Positions 16,202-27,048 of a stretch of 64,000 nt of DNA are shown here, piece after piece. The DNA is taken from assembly GCF_029889905.1 (NCBI RefSeq), contig NZ_JARANZ010000006.1, forward strand, positions 1 to 64,000. The letters run 5' to 3'. The translations under genes and the position numbers were made by a program. Source of the stretch: Chromohalobacter sp. 11-W. GTDB taxonomy: Bacteria > Pseudomonadota > Gammaproteobacteria > Pseudomonadales > Halomonadaceae. The stretch's first letter is position 1; each line of letters begins with the position of its first letter. The notes beneath the pieces were generated by a model. That model worked only from the letters and a program-made list of their open reading frames with translations, was not told the origin of the DNA and did no database searches.

Positions 16202-17667
16202 AGCACCACCCCCGGCGGCAGAGTATCGGGCAGGCTGAGCGTCTCGGTTTCCATCGAGGCCACCGGATAGGCGCAGTAATCGGCGGCGTAATAGGCGCTC
16301 GGGCGATGGTTGCCGCTGTCGCCGATACCACCGAAGGGCGCGTCGCTAGAGGCGCCGGTGGTCTGGCGGTTCCAGTTGACGATGCCGGCACGGATGCGCA
16401 GCAGGAAGTCGTCCCAGTCGGACTGCTCACCGCCGATCAAACCCGCAGACAGGCCATAACGGGTATCGTTGGCCAGGGCGATGGCCTCGTCCCAGTCGTG
16501 ATAACGATGCACCTTGAGCAGCGGTCCGAAATGCTCTTCGTCAGGTACCTCGCAGCCCGTCACGTCGATCAGCCCCGGCGACAGCAGGCTAGTGCCCTCT
16601 TCCAGGCGGCGCATGCTGCTCAACACCCGGCCGCCGCGTGCGACGAAATCGTCCTGGGCGGCCAGCAAGCCATCCGCCGCCTCGACGCTGGCCAGCCCCG
16701 CATAGAATGGCGCCGGTTCGCTAAACGGCCCCGCCACACGCAGCGCCCCAATGGCACGCACCAGCGCTTCGAGCAGCGCATCCCCCGCTGCGCCGTGAGG
16801 CACGATCAGGCGGCGCGCACAGGTGCAACGCTGGCCGCCGGAGGCGAACGCCGACTGCAGGATCGACAATACCGTCGCTTCCTGGTCGGGTACATCCTTG
16901 ACCACCAGCGGGTTGTTGCCGCCCAGTTCCAGCGCCAGGATCTTGTCGACCTGACCGCCGAACTGGCGATGCAGCAGCCCGCCGATCTTGGCGCTGCCGG
17001 TGAACAGCAAGCCATCGATGTCGGCGCTACCGGCCAGCGCCTGGCCGACCTCGGCCGCGCCCTGCACCAGATTGATCACGCCGGCGGGCAGGCCCGCCTC
17101 GAGCCAGCATTGAAGCGTCAGGTCGGCGGTCATTGGCGTCTGCTCGCTGGGCTTGAAGACCACCGCGTTGCCGGCCAGCAGTGCCGGGACGATATGCCCG
17201 TTGGGCAGATGCCCGGGGAAGTTGTACGGGCCGTACACCGCCAGCACGCCATGCGGGCGATGGCGTAGCACCGCGCGGCTGCCGCCGACATCCCGCGAAC
17301 GCTCGCCAGTGCGCTCGTGATAAGCGGTAATCGAGATGGCGACCTTGCCGATCATCGCACCGATCTCGGTACGCGCTTCCCAAAGCGGCTTGCCGGTTTC
17401 ATGCGCGATGCTCGTCGCCAGCGCCTCGCGATTGGCTTCCAGACGCTCGCGGAAACGCTCGACTACGGCCTGGCGTTCCTCGAAGCTGTGACGCGCCCAG
17501 ACGGGGAACGCCCGCCGTGCGGCGGCCACCGCCGCGTCGACCTGGGCCGCGCTGGCCGCACTGGCACTCCATAGCGTCTCGCCGGAGACGGGATCAGTCT
17601 TGTCGAAACGCGCTGCGTCACCCTCGACCCAGGCGCCGTCGATCAGCAATTGCTGCTTGGCGTGCAT
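16198..17667 (-). CDS. astD: succinylglutamate-semialdehyde dehydrogenase
   Basis: A 489-aa NAD-dependent aldehyde dehydrogenase, fourth step of the AST pathway. [26 protein letters not shown] is the catalytic Asn/Lys region, [12 protein letters not shown] holds the general base Glu and [13 protein letters not shown] the nucleophilic Cys. GNNPL and GQRCTCARR are specific to AstD/AruD. The start at 17667 is favoured by CAGGAGCG just upstream. A 180-bp gap with heptamer repeats separates it from the preceding aruG gene, whereas the other operon genes overlap. Confidence 0.95.
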   Translation of the reverse strand: MHAKQQLLIDGAWVEGDAARFDKTDPVSGETLWSASAASAAQVDAAVAAARRAFPVWARHSFEERQAVVERFRERLEANREALATSIAHETGKPLWEARTEIGAMIGKVAISITAYHERTGERSRDVGGSRAVLRHRPHGVLAVYGPYNFPGHLPNGHIVPALLAGNAVVFKPSEQTPMTADLTLQCWLEAGLPAGVINLVQGAAEVGQALAGSADIDGLLFTGSAKIGGLLHRQFGGQVDKILALELGGNNPLVVKDVPDQEATVLSILQSAFASGGQRCTCARRLIVPHGAAGDALLEALVRAIGALRVAGPFSEPAPFYAGLASVEAADGLLAAQDDFVARGGRVLSSMRRLEEGTSLLSPGLIDVTGCEVPDEEHFGPLLKVHRYHDWDEAIALANDTRYGLSAGLIGGEQSDWDDFLLRIRAGIVNWNRQTTGASSDAPFGGIGDSGNHRPSAYYAADYCAYPVASMETETLSLPDTLPPGVVL

Positions 17668-17690
17668 AGTTCGCTCCTGATTCATTTGTA

Positions 17691-17739
17691 AGCTACGAGC
17701 TACGAGCTACGAGCTACGAGCTACGAGCTACGAGCTACG
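17691..17739. repeat. tandem heptamer array, 7 x AGCTACG
   Basis: Seven perfect tandem copies of AGCTACG run from 17691 to 17739, plus one extra base. They lie in the gap between aruG and astD inside the AST operon. Unit length and perfection suggest slippage-prone, recently expanded DNA. Confidence 0.97.
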
Positions 17740-17780
17740 AAAAGCAGTATTCGGCTACGCTGAAAGTTCGCCATCCTTTT

Positions 17781-17808
17781 CCCGAAGCCCAAAGCCCGAT
17801 GCCCGTCG
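17781..17808. repeat. second, degenerate heptamer array (CCCGAAG type)
   Basis: CCCGAAG, CCCAAAG, CCCGATG and CCCGTCG follow one another, four heptamers that share CCC at the start. A further weak heptamer pair (GCTTACA, GCTTATG) follows at about 17809. It is 41 bp from the AGCTACG array and has the same period but a different unit. Confidence 0.8.
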
Positions 17809-17846
17809 CTTACAGCTTATGACTTCCCACTACCGGCGCAGCCGGG

Positions 17847-18863
17847 TTACGTCTCGAGCAGGCGCAGGCGGTCGCCCGCAGCGACGCCGAGACGCCGGGC
17901 TTCATCCACGGTCAATGTGAGCACGCCGTCTGCGCTGGGCCCGCGCCCGACCCAAGCGGACCGGAAGTCGCTAATGTTAGCCGTCGCCACCAACCAGGTG
18001 GGGCGTTCAACGCTGACGGCCTCGTCCACGATCTCCACGGGATAGGAAGCCGAGTCGCGGACCGCGCGTACATCGTCGATATAGGCCTCCACCGTGGGAC
18101 CGCCGTCGAAGATGTCGATGTAGCCTTCCCAACGCAGCCCTTCTTTCTTGAGCATTTCCAGCGCCGGACGGGTATGTTCGTGTACCGCGCCGATGCAGGC
18201 CCGCGCCTCTTCGGAAAGAAACGGTGTGTAGATCGGGAACTTGGGCATCAACTCGCCGATGAAGCTCTTCTGCCCGAGGCCAGTCAGGCGGTCGGCTTCG
18301 TTGAAGTTCATGGGAAAGAAGTGGCTGCCCAGGCACTCCCAGAACGCACTGGTGCCGTTCTCGTCGAAGCGCCCGCGCATCTCGGCGAGTACCTTGTCGG
18401 GGAAGCGATCGCGAAACTCGGCGATGAACAGCCAGCGCGCCTTGGACAGCAAGGCGCCGTTGCGATCACGCCGGTATTCGGGGCGCAGATACAGCGAGCA
18501 GACTTCGGCATCGCCGGTATGATCGGAGCTGAGAAACAGCGTATCGATGGTGCGATGCAAATCGAGCTGCACCGACGAATGCGCCAGGGTGCCCAGACGG
18601 TAATTGTAAAACGGCACTTCGCGGCCGACCTGCGCCTCGATGGCGCAACATCCGGCCAGCTCGCCATTGACGTCGTCTTCGAGAACGAAGAAATATAGCC
18701 GATCGTCGATGGCGCTGCGTTCCTCGAAGGCACTGACCGCATGCTCGATCTTGGCGGCGAGGAAATCGCGGTTGTCGGGCAGCGAGGTAAACCCTACGCC
18801 GGTCTGCCAAGCCAGAGCCTGCAGCTCGTCGATATCGCGGCGTTCGATGGGTCGAATGCGCAT
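17847..18863 (-). CDS. aruG: arginine N-succinyltransferase, beta subunit (AruG type)
   Basis: A 338-aa AstA-family acyltransferase. MRIRPIERRDIDELQALAWQTGVGFTSLPDN is the family start. VCSLYLRPEYRRDRNGALLSKARWLFIAEF, FWECLGSHFFPMNF and FDGGPTVEAYIDDVRAVRDS are conserved stretches. Together with AruF it transfers succinyl from succinyl-CoA to the alpha-amino group of arginine, the first AST step. Enteric bacteria have one AstA; the two paralogues here match the Pseudomonas arrangement. Its ATG overlaps the aruF stop by one base (TGATG). Confidence 0.92.
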   Translation of the reverse strand: MRIRPIERRDIDELQALAWQTGVGFTSLPDNRDFLAAKIEHAVSAFEERSAIDDRLYFFVLEDDVNGELAGCCAIEAQVGREVPFYNYRLGTLAHSSVQLDLHRTIDTLFLSSDHTGDAEVCSLYLRPEYRRDRNGALLSKARWLFIAEFRDRFPDKVLAEMRGRFDENGTSAFWECLGSHFFPMNFNEADRLTGLGQKSFIGELMPKFPIYTPFLSEEARACIGAVHEHTRPALEMLKKEGLRWEGYIDIFDGGPTVEAYIDDVRAVRDSASYPVEIVDEAVSVERPTWLVATANISDFRSAWVGRGPSADGVLTLTVDEARRLGVAAGDRLRLLET

Positions 18864-19927
18864 CAGGTTTCTCCCTCGTCGAACTCATCCAGGACGGTGG
18901 GCAACGCCAATGGCGCAGCCAGGACCGCGCGACCTTCTTCGACTCCCAGCAACTCGGCATGTTCGGGCGTAAGCATCAACTGCCCTGTGGGCGACAGCGC
19001 ATAGCGCGCTACCAGGCAGCGAAAGCCGCCCAGTTGCTGATTGGCGATCAATGCTGGTTCGGCATCCGGTAGCACGTTGCCCGGGCGCAAGCGCACCGGA
19101 TGCCAACTGGCCTGGGACACGCTCTGCAGACGGTCGCGCTCACCACGCACCACGGGCCCGGCATCGAAGATATCCACGTGCCGCGAGCGCACGAAGCCTT
19201 CGCCGAGCATCTCTTCAAGCGCACCCTCGTGATCGGGATGCTCGCGGCCGATGGCGGCGCGCGCCTGGGGCGTGAGCAAGGGCAGATAGAGCGGGAACTG
19301 CGGCATCACCTCGGCGATGAAACTCTTCGAGCGCACCCCGGCCAGCAGGTTGATCTCCTGAAAGCCCCGCGCGAAGAAGTGCCGCCCGACGCTGTTCCAG
19401 AACGGCGATTCCCCCTCGGCGTCGAGGTAACCGGGAAAGGCCACGGCCAGAATCGACGCGAAGCGTTCGGGATATTGCGCGATGAACATCAACCGTGCGC
19501 GCCGCAACAGGCTCTCGGCGCTGGTGCCCTTGTAACGGGCGTCCAGCGACAGCGCGCACAGCAGCGTGGTTTCGGAGGTCTCGTGGGACAGCGACAGGGT
19601 CTGCACCTCGCGGCGCACATTGAGCTGCTGCGAGGCGTGAATCAGCGTTTCCTGACGATAGGTGTAATACGCATCCATGGCGCCCGCCTGGGCGCGAATG
19701 CTGGCGGTCCCCACCACCTCGCCAAGCTCGAGGTCCTCGAGCACGAAGGTATAGGCCTCGTCGTCGGGAAAATCGACCTCGCGAGCCAGGGCCCGTGTGG
19801 AGCGCGCGATACGCTCCTCGAGGCGGTCGCGATGCGCCGGTAGATTGGTCAGGCGCGGCGTGGCACTCCCCGCCAGTCGCTCCAGGGCCGGCAAGTCGCG
19901 AGGTTGAACGGGGCGAACGACAAGCAT
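18863..19927 (-). CDS. aruF: arginine/ornithine N-succinyltransferase, alpha subunit (AruF type)
   Basis: A 354-aa AstA paralogue of the next gene. MLVVRPVQPRDLPALERLAGSATPRLTNLPAHRD is the typical start. LCALSLDARYKGTSAESLLRRARLMFIAQYPERF, FWNSVGRHFFARGF and FDAGPVVRGERDRLQSV align with the same stretches of AruG. It is the first catalytic subunit in the Pseudomonas order C-F-G-D-B. An upstream in-frame ATG at 19954 overlaps the astC stop codon and could also be used (363 aa); 19927 is chosen because family members begin at MLVVRP. Confidence 0.92.
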   Translation of the reverse strand: MLVVRPVQPRDLPALERLAGSATPRLTNLPAHRDRLEERIARSTRALAREVDFPDDEAYTFVLEDLELGEVVGTASIRAQAGAMDAYYTYRQETLIHASQQLNVRREVQTLSLSHETSETTLLCALSLDARYKGTSAESLLRRARLMFIAQYPERFASILAVAFPGYLDAEGESPFWNSVGRHFFARGFQEINLLAGVRSKSFIAEVMPQFPLYLPLLTPQARAAIGREHPDHEGALEEMLGEGFVRSRHVDIFDAGPVVRGERDRLQSVSQASWHPVRLRPGNVLPDAEPALIANQQLGGFRCLVARYALSPTGQLMLTPEHAELLGVEEGRAVLAAPLALPTVLDEFDEGET

Positions 19928-19950
19928 GGCAATGTCTCTCGGTTGCGGGT

Positions 19951-21384
<1,434 letters not shown>

Positions 21385-22179
21385 ATGCAGATCGATCTCA
21401 GCGGCAAATCCGCCATTGTCACCGGCTCCACCGCCGGCATCGGCTTCGCCATCGCCCAGGGACTGGCCGAGGCCGGCGCCGAGGTCACGATCACCGGCCG
21501 CACTCAAGCACGCGTCGACGCAGCGGTGAGCGACCTGAAAGCTGCGGTCTCGGGCGCGCGGGTTTCCGGCGTCGCCGCCGACCTGGGAAGCGCCGAAGGC
21601 TGCCAGGCGCTGATCGACGCACGCGCGGATACCGATATTCTGATCAACAACGTGGGAATCTTCGGCCCGCAGGATTTCTTCGAGACCGACGACGAAACGT
21701 GGGAGCAGTTCTTCCAGGTCAATGTGATGAGCGGCGTGCGGCTATCGCGCCATTACGCCCAGGGAATGAAATCACGCGGCTGGGGCCGTATCCAGTTCCT
21801 GTCCAGCGAATCGGCACTGAACATCCCCTCCGAAATGGTCCACTACGGCATGACCAAATCCGCCGTGCAGTCGATCTCGCGCGGGCTGGCCAAGGTACTG
21901 GCCGGCACTGGGGTTACCGTCAACGCGGTACTGCCCGGGCCGACGCGTTCCGAAGGCGTGGTCGGCATGATCGCTCAACTGGCCGAACAGGAAGGCGTGT
22001 CCCAGGAGGAAATGGAAGCGCGCTTCGTCAAGGAGAACCGCCCCAGCTCGATCATCGGCCGTCTCGCCACCCCCGAGGAAGTCGCCAACATGTGCGTTTA
22101 CGCGGCATCACCGCAAGCCAGCGCCACCACCGGCGCGCCACTGCGCGTAGAAGGCGGCATCGTCGACAGCATGGCGTAA
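21385..22179 (+). CDS. short-chain dehydrogenase/reductase
   Basis: A 264-aa classical SDR. TGSTAGIGFAIAQGLAEAGAEV is the Rossmann TGxxxGxG cofactor motif (residues 12-19), the DILINNVGIFG segment is the NNxG motif, FLSSESALNIPSEMVHYGMTKSAVQSISR holds catalytic Ser, Tyr and Lys, and VNAVLPGPTRSEG is the PG motif. The basic residue after the second strand (TGRTQARVD) suggests NADPH. The substrate is unknown. AAGGAG precedes the ATG. It is divergent from the AST operon. Confidence 0.9.
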   Translation: MQIDLSGKSAIVTGSTAGIGFAIAQGLAEAGAEVTITGRTQARVDAAVSDLKAAVSGARVSGVAADLGSAEGCQALIDARADTDILINNVGIFGPQDFFETDDETWEQFFQVNVMSGVRLSRHYAQGMKSRGWGRIQFLSSESALNIPSEMVHYGMTKSAVQSISRGLAKVLAGTGVTVNAVLPGPTRSEGVVGMIAQLAEQEGVSQEEMEARFVKENRPSSIIGRLATPEEVANMCVYAASPQASATTGAPLRVEGGIVDSMA

Positions 22180-22302
22180 TCGCACTCGCACGGCCCGTCA
22201 CCCCCGGGCCGTGTCGAGCGCGTGTCACGAATCCATTCCTACATGGACGCCTCGCCGGCAACGTGCTAAGACGGCGTTATGCCCTTGCCGGAGCGCCATG
22301 TC

Positions 22303-22920
22303 ATGCTCAACACGACCGCCTGGAACCGACTGCGCTATTCGCTTTACGCACCGGTCTACGACTTGGTGGCCGCACGGGCGTTCCGACGCGCGCGCCGCCT
22401 CGCGCTGGAGGCCGTGCATTGGCGGCAAGGTCAGCGCGTTCTGCTGGTGGGCGCCGGTACGGGGCTCGATTTGCCCTGCCTGCCACGCGACATCGAAGTA
22501 CATGCCATCGATATCTCACCGGTGATGATCGCGCGTCTCGAGGCGCGTGCCGATCGCCATGGGCTGGACGTCATCGCCGCGACGATGGATGCCGCGCGAC
22601 TGGCGTATCCCGATGCGCATTTCGATGTCGTCGTGATGCACTTGATCGTCGCCGTCATGCCCGACCCCAAGGCAGGGTTGAGCGAGGCGCACCGCGTGTT
22701 GGCGGAAGACGGCCAATTGTGCGTGATGGACAAGTTCCAGAGCGATGCTCGCCCCGCCGGCCTGGGCAGGCGCCTGGTGAATATGGTGACCTCCTTTCTG
22801 GCTACCGACATCACGCGTCAGGCGCGGCCACTCCTGGAAGGCGCCGGCTTCATCGTCGAACACGACACGCCGGTGATGATGGGCTCGCTGTTCCGCGCCC
22901 TGCTGGCCCGCAAGGCGTAA
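22303..22920 (+). CDS. class I SAM-dependent methyltransferase
   Basis: A 205-aa methyltransferase. RVLLVGAGTGLDLPCLPRDIEVHAIDIS contains the SAM-binding GxGTG motif and the acidic residue of motif I/post I; FDVVVMHLIVAVMPDP is motif II and HRVLAEDGQLCVMDKF motif III. WNRLRYSLYAPVYDLVAARAFRRAR before the fold resembles the start of UbiE/PmtA-like enzymes, so a phospholipid or quinone substrate is possible but unproven. The ATG at 22303 has GGAG nine bases upstream. Confidence 0.8.
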   Translation: MLNTTAWNRLRYSLYAPVYDLVAARAFRRARRLALEAVHWRQGQRVLLVGAGTGLDLPCLPRDIEVHAIDISPVMIARLEARADRHGLDVIAATMDAARLAYPDAHFDVVVMHLIVAVMPDPKAGLSEAHRVLAEDGQLCVMDKFQSDARPAGLGRRLVNMVTSFLATDITRQARPLLEGAGFIVEHDTPVMMGSLFRALLARKA

Positions 22921-22943
22921 TCGGAGCGACCCGCCGACTTCTT

Positions 22944-22983
22944 ATCAAACACGCCGGCTTTTCATCAGACACGCCGGCTTTTA
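22944..22983. repeat. 20-bp tandem duplication
   Basis: TCAAACACGCCGGCTTTTCA is followed directly by TCAGACACGCCGGCTTTTAA: two 20-bp units differing at two positions. They sit between the convergent methyltransferase and GNAT genes. Each has a GCCGGC palindrome and a T-run, so they may work as paired weak terminators. Confidence 0.85.
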
Positions 22984-22993
22984 ACAAAAAAGC

Positions 22994-23473
22994 TTAGAGT
23001 GCCTTGCTGAGCCGAACACGGGGCATTCGCTCACCGGCACGCTCGACCCAGTCTTCCCCTTCGTGACGCCAGTCACGGCGTACCAGAGCATCCGCCAGCA
23101 CCAGACTGGCCTCGATTCGCATGCACGCCACGCCACGCTGGCGCATCTCCCCTTCGGCGTGCTCCAGCAAGCGGCCGCCCACGCCTCGACCGGCCAGCGA
23201 GGGCCACACATAAAGCGTTTCGATGCGCCCTTCGCCGGGGTCGAGTTCACAGAATCCCACGCAGCGCCCGTCGCAGACCGCCACCAACGTAGGATAGAGC
23301 ACCTGGCGCGCCGCCCAAGCCTCGGCATCGCGCGGTAGGGCCATGGTCCACGCCTCGCGTTGCGCCAGCGTGTAATAACCGGCGGCACCCTGCATTACGG
23401 CATGGTGAAACACTTCCGCCTGATCGGCGGCATCACGCGGCGTAGCCTCGCGATAGACGATTCGTTCGGTCAC
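22994..23473 (-). CDS. GNAT-family N-acetyltransferase
   Basis: A 159-aa acetyltransferase. VYREATPRDAADQAEVFHHAVMQGAAGYYTLAQREAW resembles the start of the YafP-like group. VGFCELDPGEGRIETLYVWPSLAGRGVGGRLLEHAEGEMRQRG is the acetyl-CoA binding motif with R-G-V-G-G-R. The substrate cannot be inferred. It is convergent with the methyltransferase gene, and the start at 23473 has GGAGG upstream in the minus strand. Confidence 0.85.
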   Translation of the reverse strand: MTERIVYREATPRDAADQAEVFHHAVMQGAAGYYTLAQREAWTMALPRDAEAWAARQVLYPTLVAVCDGRCVGFCELDPGEGRIETLYVWPSLAGRGVGGRLLEHAEGEMRQRGVACMRIEASLVLADALVRRDWRHEGEDWVERAGERMPRVRLSKAL

Positions 23474-23619
23474 CGTTGCCTCCTGGAAATGGCATGCCTG
23501 GCGGACGCTCCGCGAGCGCCCAGGCCGCCATGGTGATGGGCATCGCGCAGCCTACACAAGGCCTGCATGCCACGCCAGCATGTCTCGCTGCACGTGACGG
23601 CATTGGGCATAATGTCACG

Positions 23620-24378
23620 ATGACCGATTATGATTTTCCTTCGTCCGAGGCGTCGACAGCTTTCACGCTCACGCCCATCGGACGTATCACCAGCGACTAC
23701 CCGGACAAGTTCGGCATTCCGCGCCAACCGGGGCTGGCCAGTGCCGCACGGGCGACGCTAACGCTTGCGCCACCGTTCGACGATCCACTCACTGTGCGCG
23801 GCTTGGATGCGTTCAGCCATCTGTGGCTGACCTTCATCTTCCACCAAAGCCCCACGCGCTGGACGCCATTGGTGCGTCCGCCGCGTCTGGGTGGCAATGC
23901 CAAACACGGCGTCTTCGCCACGCGCAGCACCCATCGCCCCAACCGCCTGGGGCTGTCGCTGGTCGAGCTAGTGAAGATCGAGACGCACCACGGCGTGACG
24001 CTTCACCTGCGCGGGCACGATCTCGTCGACGGCACGCCGGTGCTCGACATCAAACCCTATCTGGCCTGGGCCGAAGCGCTCCCCGAGGCACGCAGTGGCT
24101 TCGCCCCCGCGCCACCGCCATCGCTGCCGGTAACGTTTTCGGCGACCGCCGAAGCGGCTCTTTTGAGGCGTCGTGACGGCGACTCATTGCGTGAATTGAT
24201 ACGCCAGGTGTTGGCCCAGGACCCGCGCCCCGCGTACCACAAGAACGCGCAGAACACGTCCGAACGCCGCTATGGTGTGCGCCTACGCGATGTGGACGTG
24301 CGCTTTCACCCGAGTACGTCCAACGGCATCGAGGCGATGCATGTGGAAGACATCGTCGTGGCGTCTTCCCCCGCGTGA
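23620..24378 (+). CDS. trmO: tRNA (N6-threonylcarbamoyladenosine(37)-N6)-methyltransferase
   Basis: A 252-aa TsaA/YaeB-family enzyme that methylates t6A37 of ACY-decoding tRNA-Thr. FTLTPIGRITSDYPDKFGIPRQPGLASAARATL is the family start; GLDAFSHLWLTFIFHQ, KHGVFATRSTHRPNRLGLSLVELV and GTPVLDIKPYLAWAEA are the conserved SAM-binding and substrate loops. A C-terminal domain of about 90 residues ends with the RLRDVDVRFH segment. The ATG at 23620 is the start of conserved sequence; longer frames are not supported. Confidence 0.92.
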   Translation: MTDYDFPSSEASTAFTLTPIGRITSDYPDKFGIPRQPGLASAARATLTLAPPFDDPLTVRGLDAFSHLWLTFIFHQSPTRWTPLVRPPRLGGNAKHGVFATRSTHRPNRLGLSLVELVKIETHHGVTLHLRGHDLVDGTPVLDIKPYLAWAEALPEARSGFAPAPPPSLPVTFSATAEAALLRRRDGDSLRELIRQVLAQDPRPAYHKNAQNTSERRYGVRLRDVDVRFHPSTSNGIEAMHVEDIVVASSPA

Positions 24379-24382
24379 ACGA

Positions 24383-24410
24383 CATCGGGGCGCCCGTGGG
24401 CGCCCCGATG
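24383..24410. terminator. inverted repeat between trmO and purC
   Basis: CATCGGGGCGCCC and GGGCGCCCCGATG form a perfect 13-bp stem with a 2-nt centre, five bases after trmO and 24 before the end of purC. There is no T-run, but its place between convergent genes suggests a shared terminator. Confidence 0.7.
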
Positions 24411-24433
24411 GCATAGCCGAAAACGCACGGCAG

Positions 24434-25144
24434 TCAGAACGTGATGCCGATCCGCCGCCCGACTTCTTCATAGGCTTCGATGACACCGCCCAGCCCCTGG
24501 CGGAAGCGGTCCTTGTCCATCTTCTCGCGAGTGTTGGCGTCCCACAGGCGACAGCCATCCGGCGAAAACTCATCGCCCAGCGTCACCTGGCCGTCGAACA
24601 TGCCGAACTCGAGCTTGTAGTCGACCAGCAGCATGTCGCCATCGAGAAACAACTGCTTGAGAACGTCGTTGACCTGGAAGGTCAACGCTTTCATGGTCGC
24701 CAGTTGCTCAGGCGTCGCCCAGCCAAACGTCTCGGCCAACGACTCGTTGATCATCGGGTCGCCATTGGCATCGTCCTTGAGGAACAACTCGAAGGTCGGC
24801 GGCATCAACGTCTGGCCTTCCTCGACACCGAGACGGCGTACCAGCCCGCCCGCGGCGACATTGCGCACCACGCACTCGACGGGAATCATCTCGAGGTTCT
24901 TGACCACACACTCGTCGTCGGAGAGCAGCGTCTCGAAATGCGTGGGAATGCCCGCCGCCTGGAGCTTTTCCATGATGAAGGCATTGAACTTATTGTTGAC
25001 CATGCCCTTGCGCGCCAGCGACTCCTTCTTCTTGCCATCGAAGGCGCTGGTGTCGTCGCGGAAGTGCAGGATCAAACGCTGCGGATCATCGGTGCGGTAG
25101 ACGGACTTGGCCTTGCCCGCGTACAGCTCGTCACGTTTTTCCAT
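24434..25144 (-). CDS. purC: phosphoribosylaminoimidazole-succinocarboxamide synthase
   Basis: A 236-aa SAICAR synthetase, which joins CAIR and aspartate with ATP in purine synthesis. [41 protein letters not shown] contains the nucleotide-binding loop; [41 protein letters not shown] and [30 protein letters not shown] are the signature regions. The length is usual for the bacterial enzyme. It is the last gene of the dapA-bamC-MBL-purC series, an order common in Pseudomonas and relatives. Confidence 0.96.
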   Translation of the reverse strand: MEKRDELYAGKAKSVYRTDDPQRLILHFRDDTSAFDGKKKESLARKGMVNNKFNAFIMEKLQAAGIPTHFETLLSDDECVVKNLEMIPVECVVRNVAAGGLVRRLGVEEGQTLMPPTFELFLKDDANGDPMINESLAETFGWATPEQLATMKALTFQVNDVLKQLFLDGDMLLVDYKLEFGMFDGQVTLGDEFSPDGCRLWDANTREKMDKDRFRQGLGGVIEAYEEVGRRIGITF

Positions 25145-25268
25145 GGGATCTCCACAATGGCCCTCGCGGGGCCGGCTGGCTCTTGTCTGAGCGCGGATCG
25201 CACGACCCGCGACGTATTCAAAGGCTATTCAAGGCGTCTCTACGGTGCCAACGACGCACGGCTTCCAC

Positions 25269-26072
25269 TCACGCGATGCTCTGCCAGGCGAAGCCATGTT
25301 CCTGCGCCGATACCAGCAAACGCGACTCATCGCCGGACAACAATGGCGTCAGCGCTTCCAGCGCCAGTTCGGGGCGATTGTTCTCTTCCGAGATATGCGA
25401 ACACACGATACGCTGCAGGCGATCCAGCCCCAGCCGCGACAAGAGTTCGGCGGCCTGGACATTGGCCAAGTGTCCCCAGTGACCGCCTACCCGCCGCTTG
25501 AGGCGCGGCGGGTAGGGGCCGACATCGAGCATGTGGCGATCGTGATTGCACTCGAGAATCAGCGCATCACAACCCCGGAACGCATCGATGACATGTTCAC
25601 TGGGGTGACCGAGATCGGTGAGCACCCCCAGATGGCGGCCATGCGCGCGAAACCGAAATTGCACCGGCTCGCGTGCATCGTGGGGCACCGTCACCGGCTC
25701 GATCTCCAGCCCCTTGATCGCGAAGCGTGATTGAGGCACCACCCACTCATGGCGCGGCACCTCGCCCAGGCGTCCCGATAGCCAGGTGCCTGCGGTCAAA
25801 TAGACCGGGATCGCGTAGCGCCGCGCCAAGGGACCCACGCCACGAATGTGATCGCCGTGCTCATGGGTGAGAAGCACGGCGTCGAGCTGACGAGGATGCA
25901 AACCGAACTGCGCGAGACGGCGCTCCGCCTCGCGCATGCCAAAGCCGCAATCCACCAGCACGTGCGTTTCACCGTCGCTGACTAACGTGGCATTGCCCTT
26001 GCTGCCGCTACCCAGCGATGCGAAACGCAGGGCCGGCGACGCCGTAGGCTGATCTGTCATGCCGTCCGGCAT
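25269..26072 (-). CDS. MBL-fold metallo-hydrolase
   Basis: A 267-aa metallo-beta-lactamase-fold protein. RFASLGSGSKGNATLV, VDCGFGMREAERRL, LLTHEHGDHIRGVGPLARRY (the HxHxDH metal motif) and LILECNHDRHML match the YycJ/VicX group found between bamC and purC in many gammaproteobacteria. It probably hydrolyses a phosphodiester; the substrate is unknown. Two starts are possible (26072 or 26060); 26072 follows the bamC stop by one base. Confidence 0.85.
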   Translation of the reverse strand: MPDGMTDQPTASPALRFASLGSGSKGNATLVSDGETHVLVDCGFGMREAERRLAQFGLHPRQLDAVLLTHEHGDHIRGVGPLARRYAIPVYLTAGTWLSGRLGEVPRHEWVVPQSRFAIKGLEIEPVTVPHDAREPVQFRFRAHGRHLGVLTDLGHPSEHVIDAFRGCDALILECNHDRHMLDVGPYPPRLKRRVGGHWGHLANVQAAELLSRLGLDRLQRIVCSHISEENNRPELALEALTPLLSGDESRLLVSAQEHGFAWQSIA

Positions 26073-26073
26073 C

Positions 26074-27024
26074 TCAGCGCAAGGTCGCCGCCACGGCGTC
26101 GAGCACTTCACGGGCATCGCCCGAATTCACTGAGCCGCCGTCTTCGTCACTGACACGCACCTGCGTGGTGTCACGAGCGTTGGCGCTGACATTGAGGCGG
26201 TAGCGTTGGGTCGCCTCGTCGCCGCCGAACCAATCGAACCAGCCGGAATCGTCATCGCGGGCGGTGTAATCGATCACGAACTGACCGGCACTACGATTCT
26301 GATCGACCAAGGTGCCCTGTTGGTCCTCGAAGTTGTTCTCCAGTTGATAACGCAGTTCCGGCCAGGCACGTTCAAGATTCAGTGCCAGCTCGAGCTGCCA
26401 CTCGCCATCGTGGTTCGACAAGCGTACGCGCTCATTGCTCGCCAGCGGTTGTGCCGCCAGAGAAACGCCTTCCTGATCATCGACGTTGTCGCTCAGGTAG
26501 CGCTGCAGCGCATCAAGGCACCGGGCTTCGTTGCCGCTGTCTTCACAACGCACTTCGCTGGAGCCTTCACGCAACCCCTGACGGATACTCAACGTCCCCA
26601 GATCGGTCTCGAGACGCCCAGCATCAACATCGGTATTTGCGACATTGGTACCCTGCGCGGATGCGAATCCCTGCAACATCGGCCAGACACCCCCCGGAGC
26701 GGCATTGACGACCAACCAACGCTCGTCACCGGCCTCGCGGGATTCGACGAAGGCCGTCTCGGCTTCCTGGCTAGAGGCCAGCGGACGTGGGCGCGGCACG
26801 TCGAAGTCTTCGTCCGTAGCCACGAAATCACTCTCGGCATCGGGCACCGGCATGGCGTTCTGGTACTGTGACGAGTCGCGCGAATCCGGCAGCGTCAATG
26901 GCTCGACCATCTCGGCATCGGCATATTCAGTGTTGCGGTCATAATAAAAACCGGAACGGCTACAGCCACTCACGATCAGAGTGGCGCCGATGATCAGCGG
27001 CATCCATTTCAGGACGGGGTTCAT
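26074..27024 (-). CDS. bamC: outer membrane protein assembly factor BamC
   Basis: A 316-aa lipoprotein of the BAM complex. The signal ends in the lipobox LIVSGC, and the next residues (SRSGFYYDRNTEYADAE) are the conserved BamC tail region that lies on BamD. Two helix-grip domains follow (about 100-205 and 215-316); both are more divergent than in E. coli but keep the pattern and length. It is encoded right after dapA, as in most gammaproteobacteria. It acts at the inner face of the outer membrane to help insert beta-barrels. Confidence 0.88.
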   Translation of the reverse strand: MNPVLKWMPLIIGATLIVSGCSRSGFYYDRNTEYADAEMVEPLTLPDSRDSSQYQNAMPVPDAESDFVATDEDFDVPRPRPLASSQEAETAFVESREAGDERWLVVNAAPGGVWPMLQGFASAQGTNVANTDVDAGRLETDLGTLSIRQGLREGSSEVRCEDSGNEARCLDALQRYLSDNVDDQEGVSLAAQPLASNERVRLSNHDGEWQLELALNLERAWPELRYQLENNFEDQQGTLVDQNRSAGQFVIDYTARDDDSGWFDWFGGDEATQRYRLNVSANARDTTQVRVSDEDGGSVNSGDAREVLDAVAATLR

Positions 27025-27048
27025 GCATTCACCTTATTGATGCGTTGG

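Noticed and set aside
17691-17739. CRISPR array
   Set aside because: The unit is a 7-bp tandem repeat with no spacers, and no cas genes are present; no CRISPR array was seen elsewhere in the window.
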